Of a stretch of DNA of 27,469 nucleotides, positions 1-6,079 are shown piece after piece. Position 1 is the stretch's first letter; every line of letters starts with the position of its first letter. The stretch is from assembly GCA_910584435.1 (NCBI GenBank), contig CAJUAP010000054.1, positions 1 through 27,469 on the forward strand, written 5' to 3'. Source of the DNA: an uncultured Acetatifactor sp. GTDB taxonomy: Bacteria; Bacillota; Clostridia; Lachnospirales; Lachnospiraceae. A program made the translations under genes and the position numbers. A model generated the notes under the pieces. The model did not search any database and had not been told where the DNA came from. It was given only the letters and a program-made list of their open reading frames with translations.

Positions 1-993
1 AATGGTTTTGGCCGTATTGGCCGTCTGGCATTCAGACAGATGTTTGATGCAGAAGGATATGATGTAGTGGCGATCAATGACTTGACCAGCCCTAAGATGC
101 TTGCACATTTGTTAAAGTATGACTCTTCTCAGGGAAAATACAAATATGCTGATTCTGTAGTAGCCGGAGAAGACAATATTACCGTTAATGGCAAGACCAT
201 TACAATTTACAAAGAGGCAGATGCTTCCAAGCTTCCCTGGGGCGAGCTGAAGGTAGACGTAGTTCTGGAGTGTACCGGTTTCTATACCTCTAAGGATAAG
301 GCATCCGCACACATTACTGCAGGCGCACGCAAGGTTGTTATCTCCGCACCCGCAGGCAATGACCTTCCTACCATCGTGTACAATGTAAATCATACAACCC
401 TGAAGCCTGAGGATACTGTAATTTCCGCTGCTTCCTGTACAACCAACTGTCTGGCTCCTATGGCTAAGGCACTGAATGACTTTGCTCCCATCCAGAGCGG
501 TATCATGACCACAGTTCATGCTTATACCGGCGATCAGATGATTCTTGACGGACCTCAGAGAAAGGGCGACCTGAGAAGAAGCCGTGCAGGCGCTTGCAAT
601 ATCGTTCCCAACTCTACCGGCGCAGCTAAGGCAATCGGCCTTGTTATTCCTGAGTTGAACGGCAAGCTGATCGGTTCCGCACAGCGTGTTCCCACTCCTA
701 CCGGCTCTACCACAATTCTGGTTGCAGTTGTCAAGGGTGAGGTGACCAAGGAAGGTATCAATGCTGCAATGAAGGCTGCTAAGACAGAATCCTTTGATTA
801 CAATGAGGACGAGATTGTTTCCTCCGATGTTATCGGCAGCACCTTTGGTTCTATTTTCGATGCAACTCAGACCATGGTTTCCAAGATGGATGATGGCAAT
901 TCTCTGGTACAGGTTGTTTCCTGGTATGACAACGAGAACAGCTATACTTCTCAGATGGTTCGTACAATTAAGTATTTCAGTGAGCTTGCATAA
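1..993 (+). CDS. gap: Glyceraldehyde-3-phosphate dehydrogenase, type I (5' end missing)
   Basis: This glycolytic enzyme converts glyceraldehyde 3-phosphate, NAD+ and phosphate to 1,3-bisphosphoglycerate in the cytoplasm. The frame is open from base 1, and the fragment opens with the Rossmann nucleotide-binding motif NGFGRIGR. That motif normally sits about eight residues from the start, so only a few codons are lost. The catalytic site SAASCTTNCLAP is present, with its Cys codon at 436-438. Other family motifs are THAYTGDQ-like (VHAYTGDQ), RRSRAGACNIVPNSTGAAKA and, near the C-terminus, WYDNENSY. The stop is TAA at 991-993 and a strong terminator follows at once, so pgk downstream probably also has its own promoter. 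Identification is secure; the start and promoter are outside the window. Confidence 0.97.
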   Translation, partial: NGFGRIGRLAFRQMFDAEGYDVVAINDLTSPKMLAHLLKYDSSQGKYKYADSVVAGEDNITVNGKTITIYKEADASKLPWGELKVDVVLECTGFYTSKDKASAHITAGARKVVISAPAGNDLPTIVYNVNHTTLKPEDTVISAASCTTNCLAPMAKALNDFAPIQSGIMTTVHAYTGDQMILDGPQRKGDLRRSRAGACNIVPNSTGAAKAIGLVIPELNGKLIGSAQRVPTPTGSTTILVAVVKGEVTKEGINAAMKAAKTESFDYNEDEIVSSDVIGSTFGSIFDATQTMVSKMDDGNSLVQVVSWYDNENSYTSQMVRTIKYFSELA

Positions 994-1007
994 TTACAGA
1001 CCTATCG

Positions 1008-1038
1008 GGGTCCGGTCTTATGGACCGGGCTCTTTTTC
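1008..1038 (+). terminator. Rho-independent terminator of gap
   Basis: A stem with core arms CCGGTC (1012-1017) and GACCGG (1023-1028), extended outward by G-C and G-U pairs, is followed by a CTCTTTTTC run. It lies 15 bases after the gap stop codon. Confidence 0.85.
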
Positions 1039-1041
1039 ATG

Positions 1042-1076
1042 ACAATAGAAGACTCCCGAAGCGTGGATTCTATTGT
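1042..1076 (+). repeat. Perfect 9-bp inverted repeat
   Basis: ACAATAGAA (1042-1050) and TTCTATTGT (1068-1076) are exact reverse complements with a 17-base loop. No T-run follows, so this is not an obvious terminator. It sits at the start of the 655-base gap between gap and pgk, which holds no convincing gene and is otherwise filled by the GTGAG repeats (1132-1472) and the 15-bp repeat (1605-1634). Confidence 0.6.
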
Positions 1077-1131
1077 ATATAAGAAGGAGGAAATGCCGAA
1101 GCCGTAAGTGAAGGCAGACTGCAGGGGTCGT

Positions 1132-1472
1132 GTTCGTGAGCGAGTGAAACTGCTGTCCTGATAATAAGACGGTCAGCAGGGTTCGTTTCTGTGAGCGTGC
1201 GATATGGCAGATGTGCCGGAAACGGTTTCCATGGCAAGCGCCCTTAAATGCAGGAAATTGAGAGGCGGAGGCTTGAGCGGTCAAGTACTCGCAGGCGCAG
1301 AAAATTGCGCGGATGAGTACAAAGAGAGGCTTGAGCGGCAAGTTCCTGTGAGGGAACCGAATTGTGGAATGCCGGAAGATGGTTTGTGTGATTTGTTTCC
1401 GTGAGCGAGCGAATCTGCTCAAACTGTAGATAACAGTCTGTGTGATTTGTTTCTGTGAGCGAGTGAAACTGC
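1132..1472 (+). repeat. Degenerate array of GTGAG-centred short hairpin repeats
   Basis: At least five related units occur at about 1132, 1185, 1342, 1395 and 1449. Four contain GTGAGCG, and several are flanked by GTTTC-like and GAAAC-like arms. The clearest hairpins are GTTTC (1449-1453) with GAAAC (1465-1469), and GTTCC (1342-1346) with GGAAC (1353-1357) around the loop TGTGAG. The last two units lie in a 54-bp-period direct repeat that also carries TGTGATTTGTTT. A second motif, AGGCTTGAGCGG followed by CAAGT, occurs at about 1268 and 1327. No gene is supported in this stretch. Confidence 0.6.
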
Positions 1473-1604
1473 GAAAACCTCTTAAAATGCGGTTGGTGTG
1501 TTTCTTCTGTAATAAAGATTGGGGCTGGAGTCTGTACTTTATCCCTATGGACAGTATCATGTGGATACTTGTTCCTATGAACAGGGAAAATTCTAAAAGT
1601 TAAG

Positions 1605-1634
1605 TTTTATGATATGATGTTTTATGATATGATA
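1605..1634 (+). repeat. 15-bp tandem repeat upstream of pgk
   Basis: TTTTATGATATGATG (1605-1619) is followed directly by a second copy differing only in its last base (1620-1634). The second copy ends two bases before the pgk ribosome binding site (GGAGG, 1636-1640). The units contain overlapping TATGAT sequences that resemble -10 hexamers, but no convincing -35 was found at the right distance. Confidence 0.7.
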
Positions 1635-1648
1635 TGGAGGTTTTTAAA

Positions 1649-2872
1649 ATGGGTTTGAATAAGAAATCCGTTGATGATATCAACGCGAAGGGAAAAAGAG
1701 TCCTTGTGAGATGCGACTTTAATGTTCCTTTGAAAAATGGTGAGATTACGGACGAGACAAGAATTGCAGCTGCACTGCCCACCATCCAGAAATTGATCAA
1801 TGATGGCGGCAAAGTAATTCTCTGTTCCCATTTGGGCAAGGTGAAAAACGGCCCCAATGAGGGAGAATCCCTGGCGCCTGTTGCAAAGAGGCTTTCTGAG
1901 AAATTAGGTAAGGAAGTTGTGTTTGTAGCAGATTATAATGTGACTGGCGAGGCAGCGACCAAGGCAGTAGAAGCCATGAAGGAAGGGGATGTTGTTCTGC
2001 TTCAGAATACCCGTTTCCGCGGTACGGAAGAGACCAAGAACGGCGAGGCATTCAGTAAGGAACTGGCAGACCTGGCAGACCTGTATGTATGTGACGCTTT
2101 CGGATCTTCCCATAGAGCCCATGCGTCTGTGGAAGGTGTTACCAAGTGCATTACTGCAAAGGGCGGAGAAAATGTAGTGGGTTATCTGATGCAGAAGGAG
2201 ATTAATTTCCTGGGCAATGCAGTGGAGAATCCGGTGAGACCTTTCGTTGCGATTCTGGGCGGCGCTAAGGTTGCCGATAAACTGAATGTGATTTCTAACC
2301 TGCTTGAGAAATGTGACACGCTGATTATCGGCGGCGGTATGGCGTATACTTTCCTGAAGGCACAGGGGAATGAAATCGGTAAATCTCTGGTGGACAACGA
2401 GAAGCTTGACTATTGCAAGGAAATGCTGGCGAAGGCAGAGAAGCTGGGCAAGAAGCTGCTGCTTCCGGTTGATTCTGCAACCGTTGCCGCATTCCCGAAT
2501 CCAATTGATGCACCTGTGGAAGTTGAAGTATATAAGTCATCCAACATGCCTGCGGACAGAGAGGGCTGTGATATCGGACCTGAAACCGCAGCGATGTATG
2601 CGGAAGCTGTTAAGAGCGCTAAGACCGTAGTGTGGAATGGGCCTATGGGCGTGTTCGAGAATCCGACACTTGCAGCAGGTACCATTGCAGTGGCAAAGGC
2701 TCTGGCAGAGACAGACGCAACTACGATTATCGGCGGCGGTGATTCTGCGGCAGCAGTAAACCAGCTTGGTTTTGGCGACAAGATGAGCCATATTTCTACC
2801 GGCGGCGGCGCATCTCTGGAATTCCTGGAAGGCAAAGTACTCCCCGGCGTTGCGGCAGCAGACGATAAATAG
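1649..2872 (+). CDS. pgk: Phosphoglycerate kinase
   Basis: This enzyme transfers the acyl phosphate of 1,3-bisphosphoglycerate to ADP, giving ATP and 3-phosphoglycerate. The product is 407 residues, usual for a bacterial PGK. Visible motifs are RCDFNVPLKNGEITDETRI near the N-terminus, SHLGK, LGGAKVADKL, GGGMAYTFLKAQG, and the nucleotide-binding GGGDSAAAV followed by STGGGASLE near the C-terminus. I start at the ATG at 1649, eight bases after GGAGG (1636-1640), rather than the ATG at 1634, which lies upstream of that site. The last codons are part of a 51-bp repeat that is copied beyond the stop. It follows gap and precedes a MazG-like gene and tpiA, a typical glycolytic order apart from the inserted MazG gene. 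Confidence 0.97.
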   Translation: MGLNKKSVDDINAKGKRVLVRCDFNVPLKNGEITDETRIAAALPTIQKLINDGGKVILCSHLGKVKNGPNEGESLAPVAKRLSEKLGKEVVFVADYNVTGEAATKAVEAMKEGDVVLLQNTRFRGTEETKNGEAFSKELADLADLYVCDAFGSSHRAHASVEGVTKCITAKGGENVVGYLMQKEINFLGNAVENPVRPFVAILGGAKVADKLNVISNLLEKCDTLIIGGGMAYTFLKAQGNEIGKSLVDNEKLDYCKEMLAKAEKLGKKLLLPVDSATVAAFPNPIDAPVEVEVYKSSNMPADREGCDIGPETAAMYAEAVKSAKTVVWNGPMGVFENPTLAAGTIAVAKALAETDATTIIGGGDSAAAVNQLGFGDKMSHISTGGGASLEFLEGKVLPGVAAADDK

Positions 2873-2971
2873 AGGGCACCTGAATACGCAACGCCGTGAG
2901 TTGCGGCAGCAGACGATAAATAGAGGGCACCTGAATACGCAGCGCCGTGAGCTGCGGCAGCAGACGATAAA
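2852..2971 (+). repeat. 51-bp tandem repeat copying the pgk 3' end
   Basis: Units start at 2852, 2903 and 2954 (the third is partial). Each begins with the pgk C-terminal codons and stop (GCGGCAGCAGACGATAAA, then TAG in the first two). The two full units differ at only two positions. Each ends in a hairpin with loop GCCGTGA: CGCAAC/GTTGCG (2887-2905) and CGCAGC/GCTGCG (2938-2956). The two differences are the paired bases of one stem position. The 5' copy also forms a 10-bp inverted repeat, CGGCGTTGCG (2845-2854) with CGCAACGCCG (2887-2896). Confidence 0.9.
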
Positions 2972-2990
2972 ATTTGGAGACGGATCAGGG

Positions 2991-3317
2991 ATGGAAGAAT
3001 TCACAATAAATGAGATGCTGGAGCTGCAGAGAAAGTTTCAGAAAGAATATAACAGATGGAGTTCCATCTGCCCGGAAAATGGCAAGAATAAGCTGCTGTG
3101 GATGGTTGGGGAGATTGGCGAAGTAATAGATATTGTAAAGAAAAACGGCAGTCAGCCGGTGGTCGAGAACGCTGAACTCAGAGCGCATTTTGTGGAAGAA
3201 CTGGCGGATGTGCTGATGTATTACAATGAGATATTGTTGTGCTATGGGATCACCTCCAATGAATTAAAACGTGCCTATATAGAAAAGGCAGAAAGAAATA
3301 TGACCCGTTGGAAATAG
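2991..3317 (+). CDS. MazG-like nucleotide pyrophosphohydrolase domain protein
   Basis: This is a 108-residue all-helical protein of the MazG/dUTPase-like superfamily, which hydrolyses (d)NTPs to monophosphate and pyrophosphate using Mg2+. The metal-binding pattern is visible: E41xxE44 (in GEIGEVID) and E70xxD73 (in EELADVLMY). It is a single-domain form, so the natural substrate cannot be told from sequence. I start at ATG 2991, with GGAG about 11 bases upstream. The same frame is open back through the 51-bp repeat to 2850, which would add 17-residue repeats, but no good ATG start exists there. It sits between pgk and tpiA and is probably co-transcribed with pgk. The assignment to the superfamily is fairly firm; the role in this cluster is unknown. 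Confidence 0.8.
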   Translation: MEEFTINEMLELQRKFQKEYNRWSSICPENGKNKLLWMVGEIGEVIDIVKKNGSQPVVENAELRAHFVEELADVLMYYNEILLCYGITSNELKRAYIEKAERNMTRWK

Positions 3318-3372
3318 AATCAATGACATATTTCTATACGGTAAATTTAATCGGTGTGTATTATAAATCATG

Positions 3373-3418
3373 TGCTGATCAGGAAACGGATATTTCTGTG
3401 ACCGTTTCCTGATTAGCA
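3373..3418 (+). terminator. Long inverted repeat after the MazG gene, possible terminator
   Basis: A 17-bp stem (3373-3389 with 3402-3418, one mismatch) with a 12-base loop stands 55 bases after the MazG-like stop. The following bases, GGATTTTATG, contain only a short T-run, so termination would be inefficient. Part of the arm (GATCAGCAG) recurs at about 3438. Confidence 0.5.
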
Positions 3419-3467
3419 GGATTTTATGATGCAAATTGATCAGCAGAATTCAAAACGGGAATTGACG

Positions 3468-3514
3468 GAAATAGAAATCAGGAAATCGAAATATAGAAAT
3501 CAAGAAATAGAAAT
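3468..3514 (+). repeat. GAAAT repeat tract upstream of tpiA
   Basis: Seven copies of GAAAT occur in 47 bases, spaced by one to three bases, in two imperfect blocks (GAAATAGAAATCAG and GAAATATAGAAATCAAG-like). The tract runs into the tpiA ribosome binding site (GAGGA, about 3516-3520). It is purine-rich and unstructured. Confidence 0.6.
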
Positions 3515-3528
3515 AGAGGAAAAATATT

Positions 3529-4275
3529 ATGGCAAGAAAAAAGATTATTGCCGGCAACTGGAAGATGAATATGACTCCCAGCCAGGCGGTAGAATTGATT
3601 GAGACATTAAAGCCCCTTGTAAAGAATGATGAAGTAGATGTAGTGTTCTGCGTCCCTGCCATCGACATCATTCCTGCCATTGAGGCCGCAAAAGGCACTA
3701 ACATTGAGATAGGCGCAGAAAATATGTATTTTGAAGAGAAGGGTGCCTATACCGGGGAGATTTCTCCTGCAATGCTTGTTGATGCAGGCGTGAAATACGT
3801 CATTATCGGACATTCCGAGAGAAGGGAATACTTTGCGGAGACGGATGAAACGGTAAATAAGAAGGTGTTGAAGGCGTTTGAACATAACCTTACCCCTATT
3901 ATCTGCTGCGGCGAAACTCTGACGCAAAGGGAGCAGGGTGTAACCATTGACTTTATCCGCCAGCAGATTAAGATTGCATTCCTGAATGTGACAGCCGCGC
4001 AGGCAGCAACGGCTGTGATTGCCTATGAGCCCATCTGGGCAATCGGCACAGGCAAAGTAGCTACTACAGAGCAGGCACAGGAAGTATGTAAAGCAATTCG
4101 TGACTGCATTGCTGAAATTTATGATGAGGCCACAGCAGCTGCAATCCGCATCCAGTACGGCGGTTCCGTATCCGCATCCAGCGCTCCTGAGCTTTTTGCA
4201 CAGGCAGATATTGATGGCGGTCTGGTAGGTGGTGCTTCCTTGAAGCCTGACTTCGGGCAGATTGTAAATTATTGA
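3529..4275 (+). CDS. tpiA: Triosephosphate isomerase
   Basis: This enzyme interconverts dihydroxyacetone phosphate and glyceraldehyde 3-phosphate. The product is 248 residues, the normal length of this single (beta/alpha)8 barrel. Catalytic residues are visible: Lys12 in AGNWKMN, His95 in GHSERR and Glu167 in YEPIWAIGTGK, the last followed by the flexible loop 6. The phosphate-binding YGGSV and GGLVGGASLK motifs are near the C-terminus. ATG 3529 follows AGAGGA by about eight bases. The gene closes the glycolytic cluster and is followed by two hairpin repeats and a strong terminator. Confidence 0.97.
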   Translation: MARKKIIAGNWKMNMTPSQAVELIETLKPLVKNDEVDVVFCVPAIDIIPAIEAAKGTNIEIGAENMYFEEKGAYTGEISPAMLVDAGVKYVIIGHSERREYFAETDETVNKKVLKAFEHNLTPIICCGETLTQREQGVTIDFIRQQIKIAFLNVTAAQAATAVIAYEPIWAIGTGKVATTEQAQEVCKAIRDCIAEIYDEATAAAIRIQYGGSVSASSAPELFAQADIDGGLVGGASLKPDFGQIVNY

Positions 4276-4338
4276 TTTCCTTCGGAAATGAATAATCGTG
4301 AATTATTGATTTGCTTCGCAAATGAATAGTCATGAATT
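4271..4338 (+). repeat. 34-bp tandem repeat with UUCG-loop hairpins
   Basis: Two 34-bp units (4271-4304 and 4305-4338) overlap the tpiA stop. Unit 1 contains ATTTCC-TTCG-GGAAAT (stem closed by C-G) and unit 2 ATTTGC-TTCG-GCAAAT (stem closed by G-C), so the closing pair is swapped and pairing is kept. Each unit then continues with a second weak palindrome of the type AATAATCGTGAATTATT. The first hairpin has the C(UUCG)G tetraloop, known to be exceptionally stable in RNA. Confidence 0.85.
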
Positions 4339-4353
4339 ATAAGTAATAAGTAA

Positions 4354-4393
4354 GGGGTATCAGGGAAATTGCAGTCCTTTGATATCCCTTTTT
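4354..4393 (+). terminator. Rho-independent terminator of the tpiA transcript
   Basis: GGGGTATCA (4354-4362) pairs with TGATATCCC (4380-4388), with one G-U pair. The inner AGGGA/TCCTT bases extend the stem. TTTTT follows at 4389-4393. Confidence 0.85.
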
Positions 4394-4468
4394 GTTGTCC
4401 TGGCATGTCTGAACTGTTACATGTGATGGGTGATTGTATTAAAAACCATAGCGGAATTCTGATATATG

Positions 4469-4477
4469 TGGTATAAA
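4469..4477 (+). promoter_or_regulatory. Candidate extended -10 promoter for the LytTR regulator
   Basis: TGG directly before TATAAA (4472-4477) fits an extended -10 element, 35 bases before the start at 4513. No good -35 is visible. Confidence 0.4.
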
Positions 4478-4512
4478 TAAATAGAATCTAAACAGCAGGG
4501 GTGTGTAAATGC

Positions 4513-5214
4513 ATGAAATACAAAATAGCAGTCTGTGACGATAATGCGGATCAGAGGAAGTATATATACGGAATTGCGGACGCATGGGCAAAGAGAAACC
4601 GTCATATGACAGAGATCAAACAGTATGCCGAGGCAAAGGCTTTTTTGTTCGATTACGCCGAAGAAAAGGACTTTGACATACTGCTTCTGGATATTGAGAT
4701 GCCGGAAATCAGCGGTATAGAGCTGGCCAGGACAGTAAGACAGGAGAATGGGGCAGTTCAGATTATTTTTGTCACCGGATATTATGAATATTTCAGCGAT
4801 GGTTTTGATGTTTCGGCATTGCATTACCTGATGAAACCCATAGACACTGCAAAACTCTGCGCCGTACTTGACAAGGCTGTGGACAATCTGGCATACCGGC
4901 AGCGTTCGGTGCTGCTTGTAACGGCAGACGGGGATATTAAGGTTTCCATAGCGGATATTATGTATGCGGAAGCTCAAAATGTATATGTGATTGTCCATAC
5001 CGTTCATGGGAATTACCGTTCGCGTATGGCGTTTGGAAAGTTTTGCGGGGAGCTGGACGAAACCTTCTTCAAAACACACCGTTCTTTTGTGGCAGGTCTG
5101 AAATATATCAGAAAAATAACGCGAGCCGATATTACTATGTCAAATGGGGATACTATTCCCATCAGCCGTGGAATGTATGACGAAATTCATGCCGCGCTGG
5201 TAAAATATTTGTGA
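4513..5214 (+). CDS. LytTR-family response regulator
   Basis: The product is 233 residues with an N-terminal receiver domain (about 1-120) and a C-terminal LytTR DNA-binding domain (about 130-233). The receiver shows the acidic pair in AVCDDN, the phospho-acceptor Asp60 in LLLDIEMP, and the conserved Lys in LMKPID. The LytTR part contains DIMYAEAQNVYVIVHT and the ending ISRGMYDEI typical of AgrA/VirR-type regulators. I choose ATG 4513, about 11 bases after AGGGG; GTG 4501 in the same frame overlaps that site. The stop overlaps a possible GTG start of the next gene, so the two are translationally close and surely one operon. By family knowledge it should bind paired 9-bp-type direct repeats; a matching candidate lies at 5951-5984, upstream of the ABC exporters. 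Confidence 0.92.
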   Translation: MKYKIAVCDDNADQRKYIYGIADAWAKRNRHMTEIKQYAEAKAFLFDYAEEKDFDILLLDIEMPEISGIELARTVRQENGAVQIIFVTGYYEYFSDGFDVSALHYLMKPIDTAKLCAVLDKAVDNLAYRQRSVLLVTADGDIKVSIADIMYAEAQNVYVIVHTVHGNYRSRMAFGKFCGELDETFFKTHRSFVAGLKYIRKITRADITMSNGDTIPISRGMYDEIHAALVKYL

Positions 5215-5243
5215 CGGCTTCGGAACGGAAAAGAGGAATTGAT

Positions 5244-5912
5244 ATGCTTTTGGATAAGCTGATTGCAAAAAGAGTTGATTCTTTTGAAACAGAAATACTT
5301 CAGAAATACTATGCAGAGGTTGAAAATATGTATGCCCAGATGCGTGGATGGAGACATGATTACAGACATCATATCCAGGTCATGAAAATTCATGCAGCCA
5401 ATGGGGAGTTTGAAGAAATCGTAAAATATCTTGATATGCTGGACGAGGATTTGACCAATATTGAGACGTTGATTAAGACGGGAAACCAAATGGCGGATGC
5501 CATTCTTAACAGTAAGCTTTCCATAGCCGCCGAGAAGCAGATTAATGTAAAGGCTGTGGCCAGGATACCGGTAGCGCTTACCATATCGGAACTGGATCTG
5601 TGCATTGTCATCGGCAATCTATTAGATAATGCTATGGACGCCTGCATGGAGCTTCCGGCAGAAGAAAGGCTGATACGTATCTATATGGAAATGAAGGGGA
5701 ATTATCTGTATCTCGCACTGACCAATACGGCGAGTGGTGCAAAAAAAAGGAATTTCCGCTCCACCAAAGGGGCCGGGCATGGATTGGGGCTTGCACGTGT
5801 GGATGCTGTTATTAAAAAATATGGAGGGTATATTACGCGGGCATCGGAGGACAATGCATTTTCTACGGAAATCATGCTTCCTCAGGGCGAAATCCCAATG
5901 ATGGGGAAATAG
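5244..5912 (+). CDS. GHKL-type sensor histidine kinase without membrane domain
   Basis: This 222-residue kinase is the likely partner of the LytTR regulator just upstream. Visible boxes are the H-box MRGWRHDYRHH (phospho-acceptor His38), the N-box IGNLLDNAMDAC (about 124-135) and the G-box GAGHGLGL (about 176-183), which places it with the AgrC/CitA-like GHKL kinases. Members of this group usually carry several N-terminal transmembrane segments. Here the protein begins about 37 residues before the H-box with a charged, coiled-coil-like stretch and has no hydrophobic segment. I start at ATG 5244, after AAGAGGA; a GTG at 5211 overlaps the previous stop and would add 11 residues without changing the picture. 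It may sense a cytoplasmic signal, rely on another membrane protein, or be a shortened form. Confidence 0.88.
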   Translation: MLLDKLIAKRVDSFETEILQKYYAEVENMYAQMRGWRHDYRHHIQVMKIHAANGEFEEIVKYLDMLDEDLTNIETLIKTGNQMADAILNSKLSIAAEKQINVKAVARIPVALTISELDLCIVIGNLLDNAMDACMELPAEERLIRIYMEMKGNYLYLALTNTASGAKKRNFRSTKGAGHGLGLARVDAVIKKYGGYITRASEDNAFSTEIMLPQGEIPMMGK

Positions 5913-5942
5913 AAACAGGCAGTAGCATAGAGATAAATGTAC

Positions 5943-5990
5943 AAGTGCAATTGACATCAAATTTTCCGTATTTGACAACAAATTGCACTT
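5943..5990 (+). terminator. 10-bp inverted repeat enclosing the direct repeats; possible terminator
   Basis: AAGTGCAATT (5943-5952) and AATTGCACTT (5981-5990) are exact reverse complements, 30 bases after the kinase stop. The right arm runs into TTATTAT, giving a U-rich end. The 28-base loop holds most of the two direct repeats of the candidate operator, so the site could end the regulator transcript, control exporter transcription, or both. Confidence 0.5.
5951..5984 (+). promoter_or_regulatory. Candidate LytTR operator (21-bp-period direct repeats)
   Basis: TTGACATCAAATT (5951-5963) and TTGACAACAAATT (5972-5984) are identical at 12 of 13 positions and start 21 bases apart, two turns of the helix. 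LytTR regulators such as AgrA and ComE are known to bind imperfect direct repeats at about this spacing. Each copy also begins with a perfect -35 hexamer, TTGACA. A TATGAT at 6004-6009 could be a -10 element, with TTGCAC (5983-5988) as a -35 at a short 15-base spacing. The position, between the regulator pair and the exporters, suggests control of the exporters. Confidence 0.5.
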
Positions 5991-6079
5991 TTATTATGTC
6001 CATTATGATAACATGGCTTTATGCAGGACAAAACCGGTGAATGGCTATAAATGCAGAGAAAAAATCAGGTGGTGATGTT

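Noticed and set aside
1018..1560. 180-codon open frame on the minus strand between gap and pgk
   Set aside because: It runs through the GTGAG repeat array, which gives it repeated RSxKQITQT-type segments. It has no supported start or domain and is best seen as a by-product of the repeats.
2182..2835. Several minus-strand open frames across pgk
   Set aside because: They are opposite-strand shadows of pgk, with no start signals or recognisable motifs.
4405..4476. 23-codon open frame (MSELLHVMGDCIKNHSGILI...) before the LytTR regulator, a possible signal peptide gene
   Set aside because: It starts 12 bases after a terminator T-run and has no ribosome binding site. Its 3' end covers the likely promoter of the regulator.
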